Shown here one piece after another: positions 22,950-35,040 of a DNA stretch of 64,000 nt. The notes beneath the pieces were generated by a model. It was not told the origin of the DNA. It searched no databases and worked only from the letters and a program-made list of their open reading frames with translations. Position numbers and translations under genes: made by a program. Location: assembly GCF_020921035.1 (NCBI RefSeq), contig NC_063150.1, positions 11,160,001 through 11,224,000 on the forward strand, in the 5' to 3' direction. This stretch comes from Rhodamnia argentea (Eukaryota; Streptophyta; Magnoliopsida; Myrtales; Myrtaceae). Positions within the stretch are counted from its first letter, which is position 1; each line of letters opens with the position of its first letter.

Positions 22950-24229
22950 CGATTGAGATTATTTGTGGCGATTTAACTCATGAATTACATAAGATCTGTC
23001 AAAGTGGTAATATTTTTGCACCCAAAATTGCTTGAGTTCATATAAAAAAAAGGCTTCACGAAAGGAAATTTCAGGTGGGAGCTTAATTGCAAACATAACC
23101 AAAATCAAATGCCGGTGTTGTTCGATGCTTGAAGAGTCACCAATTTCAGGAATTGGAATGGGCTCCTTCAATGCTTTGACCGGGAATATTGCAAAATCCA
23201 AGCTAGGTCTATCCTATGTCCCTCGTTGCATTTTGAGCTTCGAGGCCCATGTTGTGCCCGGTAGCTCCTAACTTTGTATATGTTCCTTTCTTGAGCGTAA
23301 TCAATGCCAGGCTAACTTGAGTCGGCCTGGGCTCTTCAATATGCATCACTTTTACTAGTCAACCCACTTCAAGCAGTGCGATGCACAAGCCAACAAAGTC
23401 GGAGATTTCTCTCCTACAGAGGCCTTCGGCGGTAGCCCAATATCCTGGCGCCCAACCTAGATGCATTCTTCATTTTAATATGCCGGTACCCGCATGCCTT
23501 GCAGCCCTAATTTCTAACAATTTATTTTTTCTTCCCCCGCCAAGAAGGAAATACCCTCGTATTTAACATTTTAAAGTTCATACGAAACCTTTTAAGGTCA
23601 TGCTTAGGACCAAAATCAGAAATAAATAGAGCTCCTAATTTTGTATATTGTTCCTTTCTTGAGCGAAATCAATGCCAGGCTAACCCGAGTTGGCCCGGGC
23701 TCTTCAATATACACCACTTTTACCGGTCAACTCATTTGGAGGCCCATCTAGCTTAGCGTTCTCACAAGCGAGTCCATCTTAACCAAGGGCTCCCTTTGAG
23801 GTCCCTATTTTACTTTCAAATATGAAGGAGAATTTCGTTTTTGTGAAAAAGAATTTTGTGGCGATTAACTCACGAATTACATAAAAATCGACTAAGCGGT
23901 AATCTTTACACCCACAATTTCCCAAGTTCATATACAAAAGCACACCGAAGGAAATTTCGGTTCGATTGCAAACTTAACCAAAAGCAAAATCAAATGTGAG
24001 TGTTGCTCCATAGGGGTAAGCAAAGAAACCGAGATCCACCCAAATCGAACCGCACCGTACCCAAACGGTTGATTTTGGATGGTTCCCAACAGGTACCGGT
24101 CCGATTCCCGATTCCAATTGTTGGAACCGTGGGTATAAGTTCAGTTCTCAATTTCAGGTGAAAACCACCCAACCGGACCAATCAGACCGGACCTATTTAC
24201 ATAATATCGATATATATATTTTAATTGAA
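22950..24229. repeat. Low-copy repeat, copies 1 and 2
   Basis: The segment at 22965-23380 is repeated in rearranged order at 23630-24010: a block with gcgattaactcacgaattac to aaatcaaatgtgagtgttg, and a block with gttcctttcttgagcg, aatcaatgccaggctaac and gggctcttcaat. Copy 1 contains a minus-strand open frame with EIGDSSSIEQHRHLILVMF; it matches nothing I know. At 24012-24190 a GGTTCCGGTT-type element beginning taggggtaagcaaag is attached. Confidence 0.5.
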
Positions 24230-25690
24230 ACTATTTCCCTCAATTACGAGATTTACCTCATATTTGCCTTTATTCTTTTTCGGTATAGGGCAATTAGGGT
24301 TGATGTGCACTTGCTTTTTGCAATGAATGTAGACAATGTCCTTCCCCTTGTCGTTGTTTGATTGTTTTTTGTCATTCCGTTTGAATGATTTCTTGCCTTT
24401 GAAGTTTCTACCCTTTTTGGCCATCTTTCTAAATTTCTTTATCATCAACGCAAGTTCTTCATCGTCTTCTTCTTCATCTTCAGAATCTATCGACTCATAT
24501 TCAATGTTAGTCTTTAAGGCAATTGATTTCTTACCTTTTGTATCCTTTTCTTTGTTGGCTCGCTCTGTTTTGTTCAATTGTAGAGTTCTAACAAGTTCAT
24601 CAATGGATAGGGGTCTAATTGTTTGGTATTCTTGGATGGAAGGCTTGATGTAGTTCCATTCATCTGTGAGTCCTCAAAGAATCTTTCAAACTTGCGTAGA
24701 TTCGGAGACAGGACCATTTTGATGAGCAAGACCACTGTTTAAAACTTAAAACCTGTCAATCATTTCAGCAATTGTTTCATCTAGTTTCATCTTGAACGCT
24801 TCATAATCACTCAACAGAATACTAAGTTTCGTTTCCTAGATTCCGTTAGTTCCTTGTTATGTGACATGAAGTCTATCGGATATGGCTTTTGATGATTCTT
24901 TTTCTGTAACACAATTATAAATAGGAGTGGATAAAGCACAAGAGAGAGAGAGTGAACAGCTTTAGAATCATGTCCTCTTTTTGTCCTTTCAATCTCTAGG
25001 AGAGTTGCGGAAGGAGTATTATTTTAATTCCTAAAGATGGCAGTTGATGTGGTAGTAGGATTTACTCCTTTTTGTCAAAACATCCCACAACAAATTTTCT
25101 AGTGCCTTGAAGAACCATTTCATTTTGTTACACCAAATGTTGTAGTCCTTTTCATTAAAGTAAGGAGGCTTGTTGTTGAACCGAACGTCACTTGATCTTG
25201 AAAAATTATTGCTACATATGATAGATCGTTAACACATAAGTAAAAACACTTCAAAATATTGAGCAACCTGGTTTGATACCAATTGTTATATCTAGCAATA
25301 TCACCTAGAATGGGTGAATAGGTGATTTTGAACAAAGTTAGCTCTAAATTGCTGAATTAAAAGAAACTAGTCAAATTTGTCTACGAAACATAATCTGAAT
25401 GTTATGCAAGATGTGATTCTGAACATAGGTATGCAATATTCTAGAAAGAGTTTAGATATAAAGAAAATTGCACACAATGATTTAAGTGATTCCGCTTAAA
25501 CCAAGCTTACGTTCACTCTCCCACGCCGAAAGCCGATTAGCTGGATTCCACTAAAAGAATCAATGAAAGGGTTACAAGTGTTTGTAGTCTCACATTCTTA
25601 CAAAATTTTTCAAAGATTATAATATGTAGCTCTCGAGAACAAGTAGAGAATCTAAAGCACTCTAGCACTTTGAAATTGATGATTTTGATC
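24230..25690 (-). pseudogene. Copia gag relic with PBS and LTR sequence
   Basis: The minus-strand reading 24577-24240 contains LNKTERANKEKDTKGKKS, an acidic run, a Lys-rich stretch, then a degraded CCHC knuckle (IHCKKQVHINPNCPIPKK, first Cys lost). Upstream, 24780-24580 reads YIKPSIQEYQTIRPLSIDEL and similar gag sequence with stops. A primer-binding site, TGGTATCAAACCAGG (resembling the initiator-tRNA type, degraded), is at 25281-25267, preceded by an LTR end ctagatataaca. Sequence to about 25690 is probably the 5' LTR. Pol is absent. Confidence 0.72.
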
Positions 25691-26305
25691 GTAAATAGAG
25701 CTCCTAATTTTGTATATTGTTCCTTTCTTGAGCGAAATCAATGCCAGGCTAACCTGAGTTGGCCCGGGCTCTTCAATATACACCACTTTTACCAGTCAAC
25801 TCATTTGGAGGCCCATCTAGCTTAGCGTTCTCACAAGCAAGTCCATCTTGACCAAGGGCTCCCTTTGAGGTCCCTATTTTACTTTCAAATATGAAGGAGA
25901 ATTTCGTTTTTGTGAAAAAGAATTTTGTGGCGATTAACTCACGAATTACATAAAATCTGACTAAGCGGTAATCTTTACACCTACAATTTCCCAAGTTCAT
26001 ATACAAAAGCACGCCAAAGGAAATTTCGGTTCGATTGCAAACTTAACCAAAAGCAAAATCAAATGTGAGTGTTGCTCCATAGGGGTAAGCAAAGAAACCG
26101 AGATCCACCAAAATCGAACTACACCGTACCCAAACGGCTGATGTTGGATGGTTCCCAACAATTACCGGTTCCGATTCCCGGTTCCAATTGCTGGAACGGT
26201 GGGTATCGGTTCGGTTCTTAATTTCAGGTGAAAGCCACCCAACCGGACCAATCAGATCGGACCTATTTACATAATATCGATATATATATTTTTTAATTGA
26301 AGCTA
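25690..26305. repeat. Low-copy repeat, copy 3
   Basis: Nearly the same as 23630-24240, offset by about 2.06 kb, including the GGTTCCGGTT-type element at its right end (26075-26250). The two copies flank the Copia relic as direct repeats. Confidence 0.7.
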
Positions 26306-26744
26306 TTTCTCTCAATTCTGAGATTCACCTCATAATTGCCCTATACTATATTTGCCTTTACACTCCTTCACCCTCATTTGTTCGTGCCCTTCTTATCACG
26401 GGTAACCTAGAAGGATATGAGGCTGGGCCTTTTCTTTCCCCCGATTGGGGCTTCTAAAATAGCTTTCTTTTCATTAAAATTCGGGCAACACGAATTGGGC
26501 ACCACTAGTTGAGCAACTTATTATGCTTGATAGGAGGGCTGAATCTAATGGTCTTGGGTTATGTGAGTTGCTTTAAATCGGAACACTAGGCATAATTGAT
26601 AGGCTTGCTTTGGGCGAATTGGATCGAATAATGTTGAACGAACCGGACGGCCGGGCTCGCGTGAATGGACTAGGCCCAAGGGAAAGTGTGCACGCAAATG
26701 TCAATGCAATACAAAATTCGATTATGACGTACAAGAGTGGTAGA
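26306..26744. other. Spacer
   Basis: No gene or element recognised. Confidence 0.35.
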
Positions 26745-27045
26745 ACATGACGATAATCACATGCAAAAGGACATGATGAATCGAATGCAAAACTTCATAA
26801 TGAAATTACATGACATGGCAGTAATTACATGTAGCATGATATGGCAAATCAAATGCAAGACATAATAATCAAATGATATGACATGGAAATAACCACACGT
26901 AGCATGACATGACAAATTTAATGCAAAACATAATAATGAGAAGCCATGACATGACAATAGTCATATACAACATGACATAGCAAATCGGGTAGAAAACGTG
27001 ATGACAGGATGATGAAATGACATGACATGGCAATAATCTACGGAT
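26745..27045. repeat. Minisatellite, ~65-bp imperfect unit
   Basis: Roughly four and a half copies of a unit containing catgacatggcaataatcac, then atgtagcatgacatggcaaa, then tcaaatgcaaaacataataa. Copies are diverged and length varies by a few bases. Confidence 0.65.
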
Positions 27046-27539
27046 TTACTCGAACATGGTTACATTTATAGCAAGAGTAGATCATATACGCTTCAATACG
27101 GCCACAAAAATAAACATCAAATAACACATTGACACACGGCACACTTACAACAAACGGCACCTTAACTTAAGTTTGATAGGTGCACTCCCAGGATGTGATA
27201 CTCCAACAAAAGTACCGCAAAGTAGTCACAATTCTATAGTATTAAATGGTTCAACCACCATGAGAATCGCATTTCACCCTACAGCATAGAAATTAAGTGT
27301 CCTACGAGCACGCATTTAATGATCCATGTCGCAAATGTTCCTCCTGGCCAGTAAGTGGCTTCGATAATTTCAACATACGAAGAAAGCTGTAGGATCGTGA
27401 ACTCGCGATGGGAAAGGCAACTAACAAAGTATTTGGAATGTAAATCCACGTCGACCGTTCGCCCGTAGGATCATGACTTTTATAAATTTACATCCAAATT
27501 ACTTTACCGAGCAAAAGTCATGACCATCCGCTGCAACCG
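27046..27539. other. Spacer
   Basis: No gene or element recognised. Two stretches at 27400-27450 and 27460-27520 are loosely inverted to one another (aatgtaaatccacg / aatttacatccaaa). Confidence 0.3.
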
Positions 27540-27815
27540 CCTCACTTTTTTTTTTAGTTTATTTTTAAATTTTTTAATACTACATGGATTTTTTTTTTAA
27601 TTTTTTTTTTTGCTTGTTTGGAAGCTCCGGCAAGCCAGGTAGATGTCACGTCAGATTTTCGAACGAAGCTCACGGGAGTTGGCACCGAAATAAACCGTTT
27701 TAAAAAAAAATTGGCACTTAAGTGATTAAAAAAAAAATATTGGCATTAAAGTGAGCGTCGTACACGAATACCGGCACTCCTAGTGTCCTTTTACCCTATT
27801 ACACATAATCCAGTT
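27540..27815. mobile_element. MITE fragment related to the PP2-c insertion
   Basis: Ends with ggcactcctagtgtcctttt; the inside has ggcacttaagtgatt and ggcattaaagtgagcgt, the same motif style as 17818-18122. The left end is obscured by T-rich sequence. Confidence 0.45.
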
Positions 27816-29190
27816 CCACCCTCTAAAATGTCCATGACACCCTTATCTATTGTCTATTAGCCCTTCAACCAAAAACAAAAGTGTCTATTATCCCCTTCAG
27901 GCTAGAAAAGGCATTACTTCTGATATTTTTTCATAGAAAAACATAACAAAATAGTAATCTCCCCTGCTTTATAGGGAATGTTGGTGTATTTTATTTTAGG
28001 ATTTATTGGGGTAACCTTAAAGTCTCAAAGATTACTCTTTACTACTGTAGACTTTGGATCAGTCTTCTTTTATTTTAAACTTGTAAATTCTTAAGTAAAA
28101 GTAGGAGCTAGGCAGGGAATTGCTAAGTAAGAGCTAAGCACACCATGGAAACGGCTAGGAATTGAAGCTAGATGAAGGCGATGGCCGACCTTGACTCGAT
28201 CAAACAACCCGGCTAGGTAGGCGGGTCAACTCGAATACTTAAGGCCTGTTTGATGATCCAATTAAGTGTTGAATATAAAAAAATAATTATGACACTTTAC
28301 TTCAAACTAAGTTTTGGATCATCAAAAATCTCAAATTGGTACACGAGCGACACATTTACCTTCGGTTAGCTAACACATGGCAATAATTGAGTTGACTCGA
28401 TAAGTCCACGTGGAAATTCGAGAATTGAATATATAGATTTCCGTGTATATCTGAGCAGAATTTTATATGTGGTAAAGTTTGGTTCATAAAGCCTAATAAT
28501 CGGAAGACTATTACCATTCCTTCATCAAAAGCACGTATGAACAGATAGATTTACCTTTTTACTTGTCGGGGTAATTGGGTTTTGCGGTGTGTCATTTAAC
28601 TCAATAATTTCATGGCAAATTTGACGGAAATTAACGAGGGTAAATGTGGCATGCAAAGACCATTGTAATTTTTGATAAATTTTTTACAACCGTATCAATT
28701 TGAGATTTTTCATAATATTAGCTCAAAAAAAATTTGCACTCAATGAGATGTAGTCTATATGATAACTATAACGAAATTTGCCCTAAAAGATTCAATTACG
28801 TCAAAACGACCAACACCCTCCTCCCCCCCCCGCCCCAAAAAAAAATACAAAAACAACTAAAAACAACACTTAATGGAAAAAGAAAGAAAGGGGTTAATTA
28901 ATTAATTAAGTAAAAAAATTAATTAGATCGTCATTCCCATGTGGAAATGAGGAATGGGGAGGTGGTATCAATTGCGTCCTGCTAATTAAGGGTGAGCAAA
29001 AAATTTATTGCACACTTTCATACATCCGGTGCCCACCTCTCCGAAATTGAAACTTGTGGTCAATATTCCACCGTTAGATATTCACTGTGACAGTATCGTC
29101 ATCCTAGCAAGACTAAAAAAAAAAAAAAAGTTTTGAAGACCTTGATAGCGAGATATTAGACGTCAGTGTCAAAAGCTCTAACCATTTCTG
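27816..29190. other. NLR-1 upstream spacer
   Basis: No gene seen. At 28610-28740 there is a short-repeat element of the 'ggtaaatgtggca / tttgagatttttcat' type, related to 33.6-33.9 kb. The proximal part, 29100-29190, aligns with sequence upstream of NLR-2 (gtgtcaaaagctctaacc); in NLR-2 this alignment is interrupted by about 365 extra bases. Confidence 0.35.
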
Positions 29191-29280
29191 TTGTCATCTT
29201 CCTCCTCCTCCGCTTCTTCTCTTCTCTGTATCCTTCACATATACACGCACACAAGCAAAAGCCTTATTCCATTGCGTAGC

Positions 29281-32200
29281 ATGGAGGCTGAGTTGAGTGG
29301 AAGTCCCACCCCGCATACAACGGCTATGGCTGCCGAGGTGGCCATCTCACTCGGGGTCCGCAATTCGCTACATGTGCTCGCAGAGGGAAAAATCCTCTCT
29401 AGCGGATTACGCGACCAGATCAACATGGCTGTTAATGAACTCCAGAACAAATTCAGCACCTTGAAGTTGCCGGAATCCGGCACCGACGACGAACAGCAAA
29501 GCAGGGACGGATCTGGCCTCCTGGATCGAGCTCGAGTTGCTGTCGACTTGGCCGATAGGTTCCTCCTAAAAGCATCACAACACTTGAAGTCCCACAAGGG
29601 CCGCCTTGCGAAGATTAGAGCATTAGTCCACTTCATGACTCTCTGGATACGCGTACGCGCCACCGAAAGGACGGCCCGCGATTTCATCACCGGAGTCAAG
29701 GAGTTGTCCACACACCTGTCCCAAATGCAAGATCTGTCTCGTAATGGTTCATCGAGGAATGCGCATCGAGGGAAAGTTCGTTGGAATGGGAAGGTCGAGT
29801 CGGACATTGTGGGCCGTGAAGATGAAGCGCGCAGGCTCCTAGATCAGTTGATCGTGAAAGATGGCGATCAGGACGCGTTGAGACTTCGCGTCATTTCAGT
29901 GGTGGGAAAAGAAGCCATCGGCAAGACAGCTCTCGTGAGAAGCGTGTACAGCAGCCTCGAGGTTGATCATAGCTTCCATTGTCGCGTCTGGGTTCGTGTT
30001 CCTGAAAAGTTCACCCCGAAAGATCTCTTGGTGAAGATACTGAAGCAAACACCTCAGAAAGAACTGAAGGATATAGAGCACAAGGAAGAAGAAGAACTCA
30101 AAGAGATCCTTCACAAGTCCTTGATGGAATTGAGGTATCTCATCGTGTTTGACAATCTACGTAAGGCCGAGGACATGGACGAGCTTATGATCCTCCTTGC
30201 AGATGCAAGAAATGGAAGCAGAGTCATCGTTACCACTCCGGTTCCTGAAATTCCATCACGTATAGACCCTTGGGCTTCTCCTCTGGAGCTGCACAAATTA
30301 GATGCAAACCAAAGCGAGGACTTGTTGAGGGAATGGGGCTCCGTTGCCGAAGATCCGGAGCGGGAAGATCCGGAGCTCAAAGCACGGATTCTGAACAAGT
30401 GCAGTGGCTCTCCTCTGGGGATTTTGGTGCTTGCAGGACTGGTGGCAGCGAGCAGTGATTCTTCTCCTGTCAACGTGGATCAGCTCACTGATAATTCCAC
30501 GCTCCGCGATATTGTTTGCTTGAGCTACCACAAATTGCCTTCCCTGCTCAAGCTCTGTTTGCTTTACTTGTGCCTCTTTCCCAAAGATTGCGAGATCTCC
30601 ACAAGGAGGCTCTTTCAGCTATGGCTCGCCGAAGGATTGGTTCAACCCTTGGAACATACTACAGCCCATGGTGATGAAAAGCAAGTGCCTGGATCCAAAG
30701 CCATGGAGTGCTTCAATCAATTGGTCGGTCGAAACTTGGTTCACGTGGTGAGGCGTAGGAGGCTCAGTGGATGGCCCAAATCGTGCCGTGTGCCTAGTTT
30801 CCTACACGATTTCCTGTGCGAGACGGCAACGCAACTGAGACTCCTTCAGATCCGTTCCAACAATCGCAGCGAGGAATCTAAGGTTGTTAATGGCTGCTCA
30901 TCATGGATTGTCAAGTATGAAGACGATGATTATCGCCAAGAATCTCAGCAGGTTGCTAAGGCAGAGGATCATCAGCTTGGCAGCATCCAACTCCAACACG
31001 TCCGCTCCTACGTATCCTTTAACACGCAGAAGCGGGGGACACGCTTGAGGGACATCGAAGAGTTGATCCGGCAATTGACTGCAAAGGGAGACACTGGTCT
31101 GCTCAGGGTGCTCGATCTGGAGGGGGTTTACAAGCCGTTGCTCCCCGACAGACTTGGCAATGTGCTGCCGAACTTGAGGTACTTGGGATTGCGATGGACG
31201 GTCCTCGACTCAATCCCAGAATCGGTCGCAAACATGTCCCGCCTTGAGACGTTGGATCTGAAGCACACTAACGTTAGGAATTTGCCGAGTTGGATTTGGG
31301 AGGGGAAGTCCCTCCAGCACCTGTACATGAACGAGGTATGCTTCGATGAGTCCACCATTCCTCATAAACCATCGTCTACGACGAAGCACCAGAGCAATCT
31401 CCAAACCTTATGGGGATTGTACATTGGAGCTGTTAAGAGTCCCATGTTCGATGTGCTTAGTAAATTGACCAGGCTGGAGAAATTGGGGCTGACGTGCAAT
31501 TCTCAGGTGGTGGAGAAAGCGACCGAGTGCATTTCAAATCTCCCGATGCTTCGATCCCTCAAGTTGAGATCCAGGGATCTCTTCGGTCAGCCCTCGGATC
31601 TCAACTTGAGTTCCATGACTGGACTCGAGTCCGTTTCGCACTTGTACTTGCTCGGGGGCTTGTCTAGAGTCGGCTTGAGCTGCCTTCCTAGGAACCTGAA
31701 AATCCTTACCTTGTCCATGTCAGGACTAAAAGATGATCCGATGCGGGACCTAGGAAAGCTCAAGAGCTTGGAAATTCTCAACTTATTCGCAGGCTCCTAT
31801 ACTGGGTCGAAATTGTATTGGCGCGCAGATTCATTCCCGAGGCTTCGCGTCCTCAAACTGTGGAAGTTGGAGGGATTGAAAAAAGCTTTTGTACGAGTAA
31901 ACGCTCTTCCTTGCCTGGAAGAGCTGGAGATCAAGGACTGTGGACTCCTGACTTCTTTTGCTTCATTGGGTCATGTTGCATCCTTGCAACAAATTAGTTT
32001 GATTAAGGTGAGGACGAAATTGGCTGAGGAGATCAAAAGCAGATTGACTCCACAAGTATTCATCAAAGAGAAGCAATTGGTGATCTCCTCCTCCTCTTCT
32101 TCTTCCACTGAGGTAATATTTCGTCGCCTTTACGCGTTCTTTTTCCGTGCATTCCCTCATTTACATGCTCCGTTTTTTCGCACCTTGATCAAGCTTATCG

Positions 32201-32373
32201 AGAGGTAATTTCGCCACCTGAATTGTTGCATGTTCTATATTCAGGTGCCTATATTATTTTCTTCAACTTCAAACGACAGTAAGTTTGTTTCCTCCTATGC
32301 AAATACGCAGGCAACCGAAGATAGCGACGAGGAATGGGCGTCTGACGAGGGCATTGTCGAGCAACGGGTGTGA
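29281..32373 (+). CDS. NB-ARC-LRR immune receptor, NLR-1 (two exons)
   Basis: Cytoplasmic nucleotide-binding LRR receptor type. Exons 29281-32112 and 32311-32373, about 964 residues. The long frame opens earlier at a TTG (29191), but the first ATG is 29281. Residues 1-160 form a helical, CC-like region without a recognisable EDVID motif. NB-ARC: DIVGRED 175-181, P-loop GKEAIGKT 209-216, Walker B region LIVFDN 287-292 (family norm LLVLDDVW), GSRVIVTT 312-319, GSPLG 376-380 in place of GLPL, CLLYLCLFPKD, and FLHD 507-510 in place of MHD. LRRs start near 600 (LRVLDLEG, LPNLRYLGL) and run to about 900. A serine run follows, then the donor gag|GTAATA; exon 2 adds an acidic tail (ATEDSDEEWASDEGIVEQRV). 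Without splicing the protein would end at 32208. NLR-2 shares the intron. ATP hydrolysis may be altered by the DN at Walker B; inference. Confidence 0.88.
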
Positions 32374-33639
32374 ATCATGTTTTCCGGCCATTGTCATTTT
32401 ATTTTCTTGATTTGCAACGTGTATTGCAAAATAAAATTTGATATTCCAAGTGTTCTCCCAGGAGAGATTGGAGTTTGCAAAAGATTCTCATCTTGAACCA
32501 AATTCTGTCGGAGACATATTCTATGTAACATTTTCATCCAGACAGAGCTATTCAGATGCATGCCATTTATGAATTTGCATTCTACCTGATTCTGTTTCAA
32601 ATGTTTCCTAAGAACCCGCGCTATCAAAAGCAAATAATTTCACAGCTCTTTTGATTTCGACTCATGTCCTGCTTATATAATGTTAGTAAGGAACTTCGTA
32701 GGTTCGATTTTTGCCTATCTTGGTGCCTTCATCGTCCCAAACACAAATCTAGACCGCCTATCCAGCAAGTTAGGTTGATGTCACTTCCATGAACAATTAA
32801 CACCTAAAAACTTATGGGGTTGAGGACGACACTTCTGAAGTAGAATTTTTGCTCCGGAAGACTTTTGGAGCAAAATTTCCTTTGGTTACGCAACTTTATT
32901 TATCTATTTCTGGAGCGTTTTTTTTTTATTCTAGAAGTAATTTTGGAACCCTTTGAAGAAATTTTAAAAAAATTACTTCTCTTTAAAAGTAGATAAATCA
33001 ATTTCTGCTCAGCAGCAGAACTAATAAAATCAATGTTTGGTTAGAAATTGATTTTTAAAACAAAAGTGTTATCATGCGCGCTCTCACATTCCATCAAGAA
33101 GCCACAATAGGCGGAAATTATTATCCCACAATCTTTTTTTTTTTTATTTTAAGGAGAACATATACACTCAATGTAAACATATTTGGACAAAAGCTGTCCT
33201 CTGTATTATTGGCACAAGGGTTTTGGCTTAGTCACTAGACTCACTACCGTCAAACTACTGATAAATAACGTCGTTTGTTCAAATTCCTTTTCTACAATTG
33301 TGATGTATATCATATGTACTCTTTTTTAAATTGCAAGGCTAATAACACAAAAAATTTTAAATTGGTTCCAAACTGCGTTGGGGCACCTAGAATCTCCAAG
33401 GTAGTATCACTGTCCTAATTTTAACCTCCCTTACTATGCAATTTGGCCGTCAAGTCAAGTATTGCTTACCTAAGTTTGGTGGGACATTCACCACCGAGAT
33501 GAAAAAACAAACGATAAAGTGGCACCTTCACCGAAGAGCGAATGCATCTGTGGCATCAAACCCGGCTGAAAAGCCACTTTCCAATTCAACAATAAGGTGG
33601 CACCGTTGATTGAAAGGTTAATACCATAAAAAAAAAATC
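32374..33639. other. NLR-1 3' flank and spacer
   Basis: 32380-32830 aligns with the NLR-2 3' flank at 59.88-60.5 kb (ccattgtc...ttttcttgat, catttatgaatttgcattc, cctatccagc...agttgg), so the duplication extends past the genes. An aataaaat near 32428 may be the polyadenylation signal. Beyond about 32850 the sequence is AT-rich with no gene. Confidence 0.45.
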
Positions 33640-33910
33640 CTCAAATTGATATATTTTGATATATTTCTGATAAATTTATTTCAAATTATTTTTTTATCAC
33701 GAAAAATCCCAAACTGGTGGTATACTTATGACAAAATCTATTCTTTTGATCATAAAAAATCCTAAACTGGTATACATATGACAAATTTACCTTAAATAAA
33801 TTTTTTGATCACAAAAAATTCCAAATTAATACACATGTGATAATTTTTCCCTTCGTTATAATGAGTTAATACCACGAAAAATCTCAAATTAATACACCTA
33901 TGACAAACAG
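33640..33910. repeat. Short tandem motif repeats (aaaaatcccaaactggt type)
   Basis: About four diverged copies of a ~70-80-bp unit with 'gatcacaaaaaatccyaaa', 'ctggtatacatatgacaaa' and 'tttaccttaaat'. Similar motifs form the ends of the inverted-repeat MITEs at 39.5 and 41.5 kb. Confidence 0.5.
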
Positions 33911-34165
33911 AGAGGGTAAAAATTCCTAAACTTGAGAAAAAAAATAAATAACAAAGCATATTCCGTAGTAAAAAGCATACTCTCATCCTTCAAGAATAGA
34001 TCTGTCATCTTAAAAAATAGGTGGCCAATCACCAGATTTAGTGATGAATACACACCGAGAACTACCACACCATTTGCAACGGCTTGCATGACGCATCTAA
34101 GCTCAATGCCCCATTCACCATTGTCAAGTAGTAACACCAACAATAGTACGTTGAAAGAATATTAG
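33911..34165 (-). other. Conserved patch of unknown origin, copy 1
   Basis: On the minus strand this reads CVMQAVANGVVVLG, YSSLNLVIG and LFLKDESMLFT without a stop. The same patch occurs near 47.30-47.41 kb plus 50.46-50.58 kb, reading SQAVANGLENLG and LFLDDESVF, and there it is split by an LTR. I do not recognise a protein family. Confidence 0.35.
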
Positions 34166-35040
34166 ACCAAGTACATGTAAGTAACTCCTAAATTTATACC
34201 TATATCTTGTTCGAGAAAGTAAAATCTAAGAATTTATACCTAAATCTAAATTGAGAGAGAATAGTGGCCTAATCGGGAGAGTTTATGGAGCCATATCACA
34301 AACATCATCATCGGTGGTTGTTGATTGAATGAATGACCGAATTGATCTCCACATTCATCTAAGATCAGTTGTGAAAATTTATTCATTACTCACAAACTTC
34401 CAAAACAGAGTGGGAAAAAGAATGAAAGACGATCCAAGCAAAGGAAAAAGATTTGAACTCCAACAGAAGATCTCTAAATGTTCAGCGCTTGAATCCGCTC
34501 GAAATCAAGTAGAAAACTTATAAATGAGAGACAAAGAGGTAGAGAGATAGAAAGGGTGGGGAAAAGGAGAGGGAGAGTGATGGGGGAGGGAGAGAGAGAG
34601 AGAGAGAGAGAGGTCTCTCTCCCTCAGGGTTTGGGGCGACGGCTGGAAACCCTGAGAGTTGGGGACGGTGAGGGGGAGAGAAAATTTTGGGTAAAAGGGA
34701 AATACCTTTTCTGTGAAATTGATGACTTGACTTAGACATAGCATTACAGAACACTCTGGAACAGAAATTAACCGTTTTTTTTTTTTTTTTGTCGGAGTGA
34801 AATTAACTTGAAAAACACAAAGATGACACTTTTTGGCTAAGAAACTGCCCTTGTGGCTATCAACAACTCTAATATCCAATTTTTACTTTTAATGAATGGT
34901 CCGCTAAAAATTAGGTGTCAACGGGGTCAACCAACCTTGGACTTTTATGCCACTGGTGGCACGGAGTAGCCATTGCTCAAACTCAGGACCCTTATAATAA
35001 CATAAAAGGGAATACTTCAAAAAAAAAAAAGAAAAAAAGA
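34166..35040. other. Spacer with GA/CT tract
   Basis: A GA-rich stretch at 34.52-34.68 kb and aattaggtgtcaac at about 34.91 kb (like the LTR terminus at 50.45-50.46 kb) suggest a truncated minus-strand LTR. Open frames here come from the GA/CT repeats. No gene. Confidence 0.35.

Noticed and set aside
26745..27045. Regular repeat considered as a CRISPR-like array
   Set aside because: The units are contiguous and diverged, without unique spacers, and the setting is a plant nuclear genome; it is a minisatellite.
29191..29280. Upstream extension of NLR-1 (30 residues, Ser-rich start)
   Set aside because: It begins at TTG, not ATG, and encodes low-complexity leader sequence; the ATG at 29281 is the first usable start.
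34505..34879. 124-codon minus-strand frame with Ser/Leu/Pro runs
   Set aside because: Produced by the GA/CT tract; low complexity and no homologous frame elsewhere.
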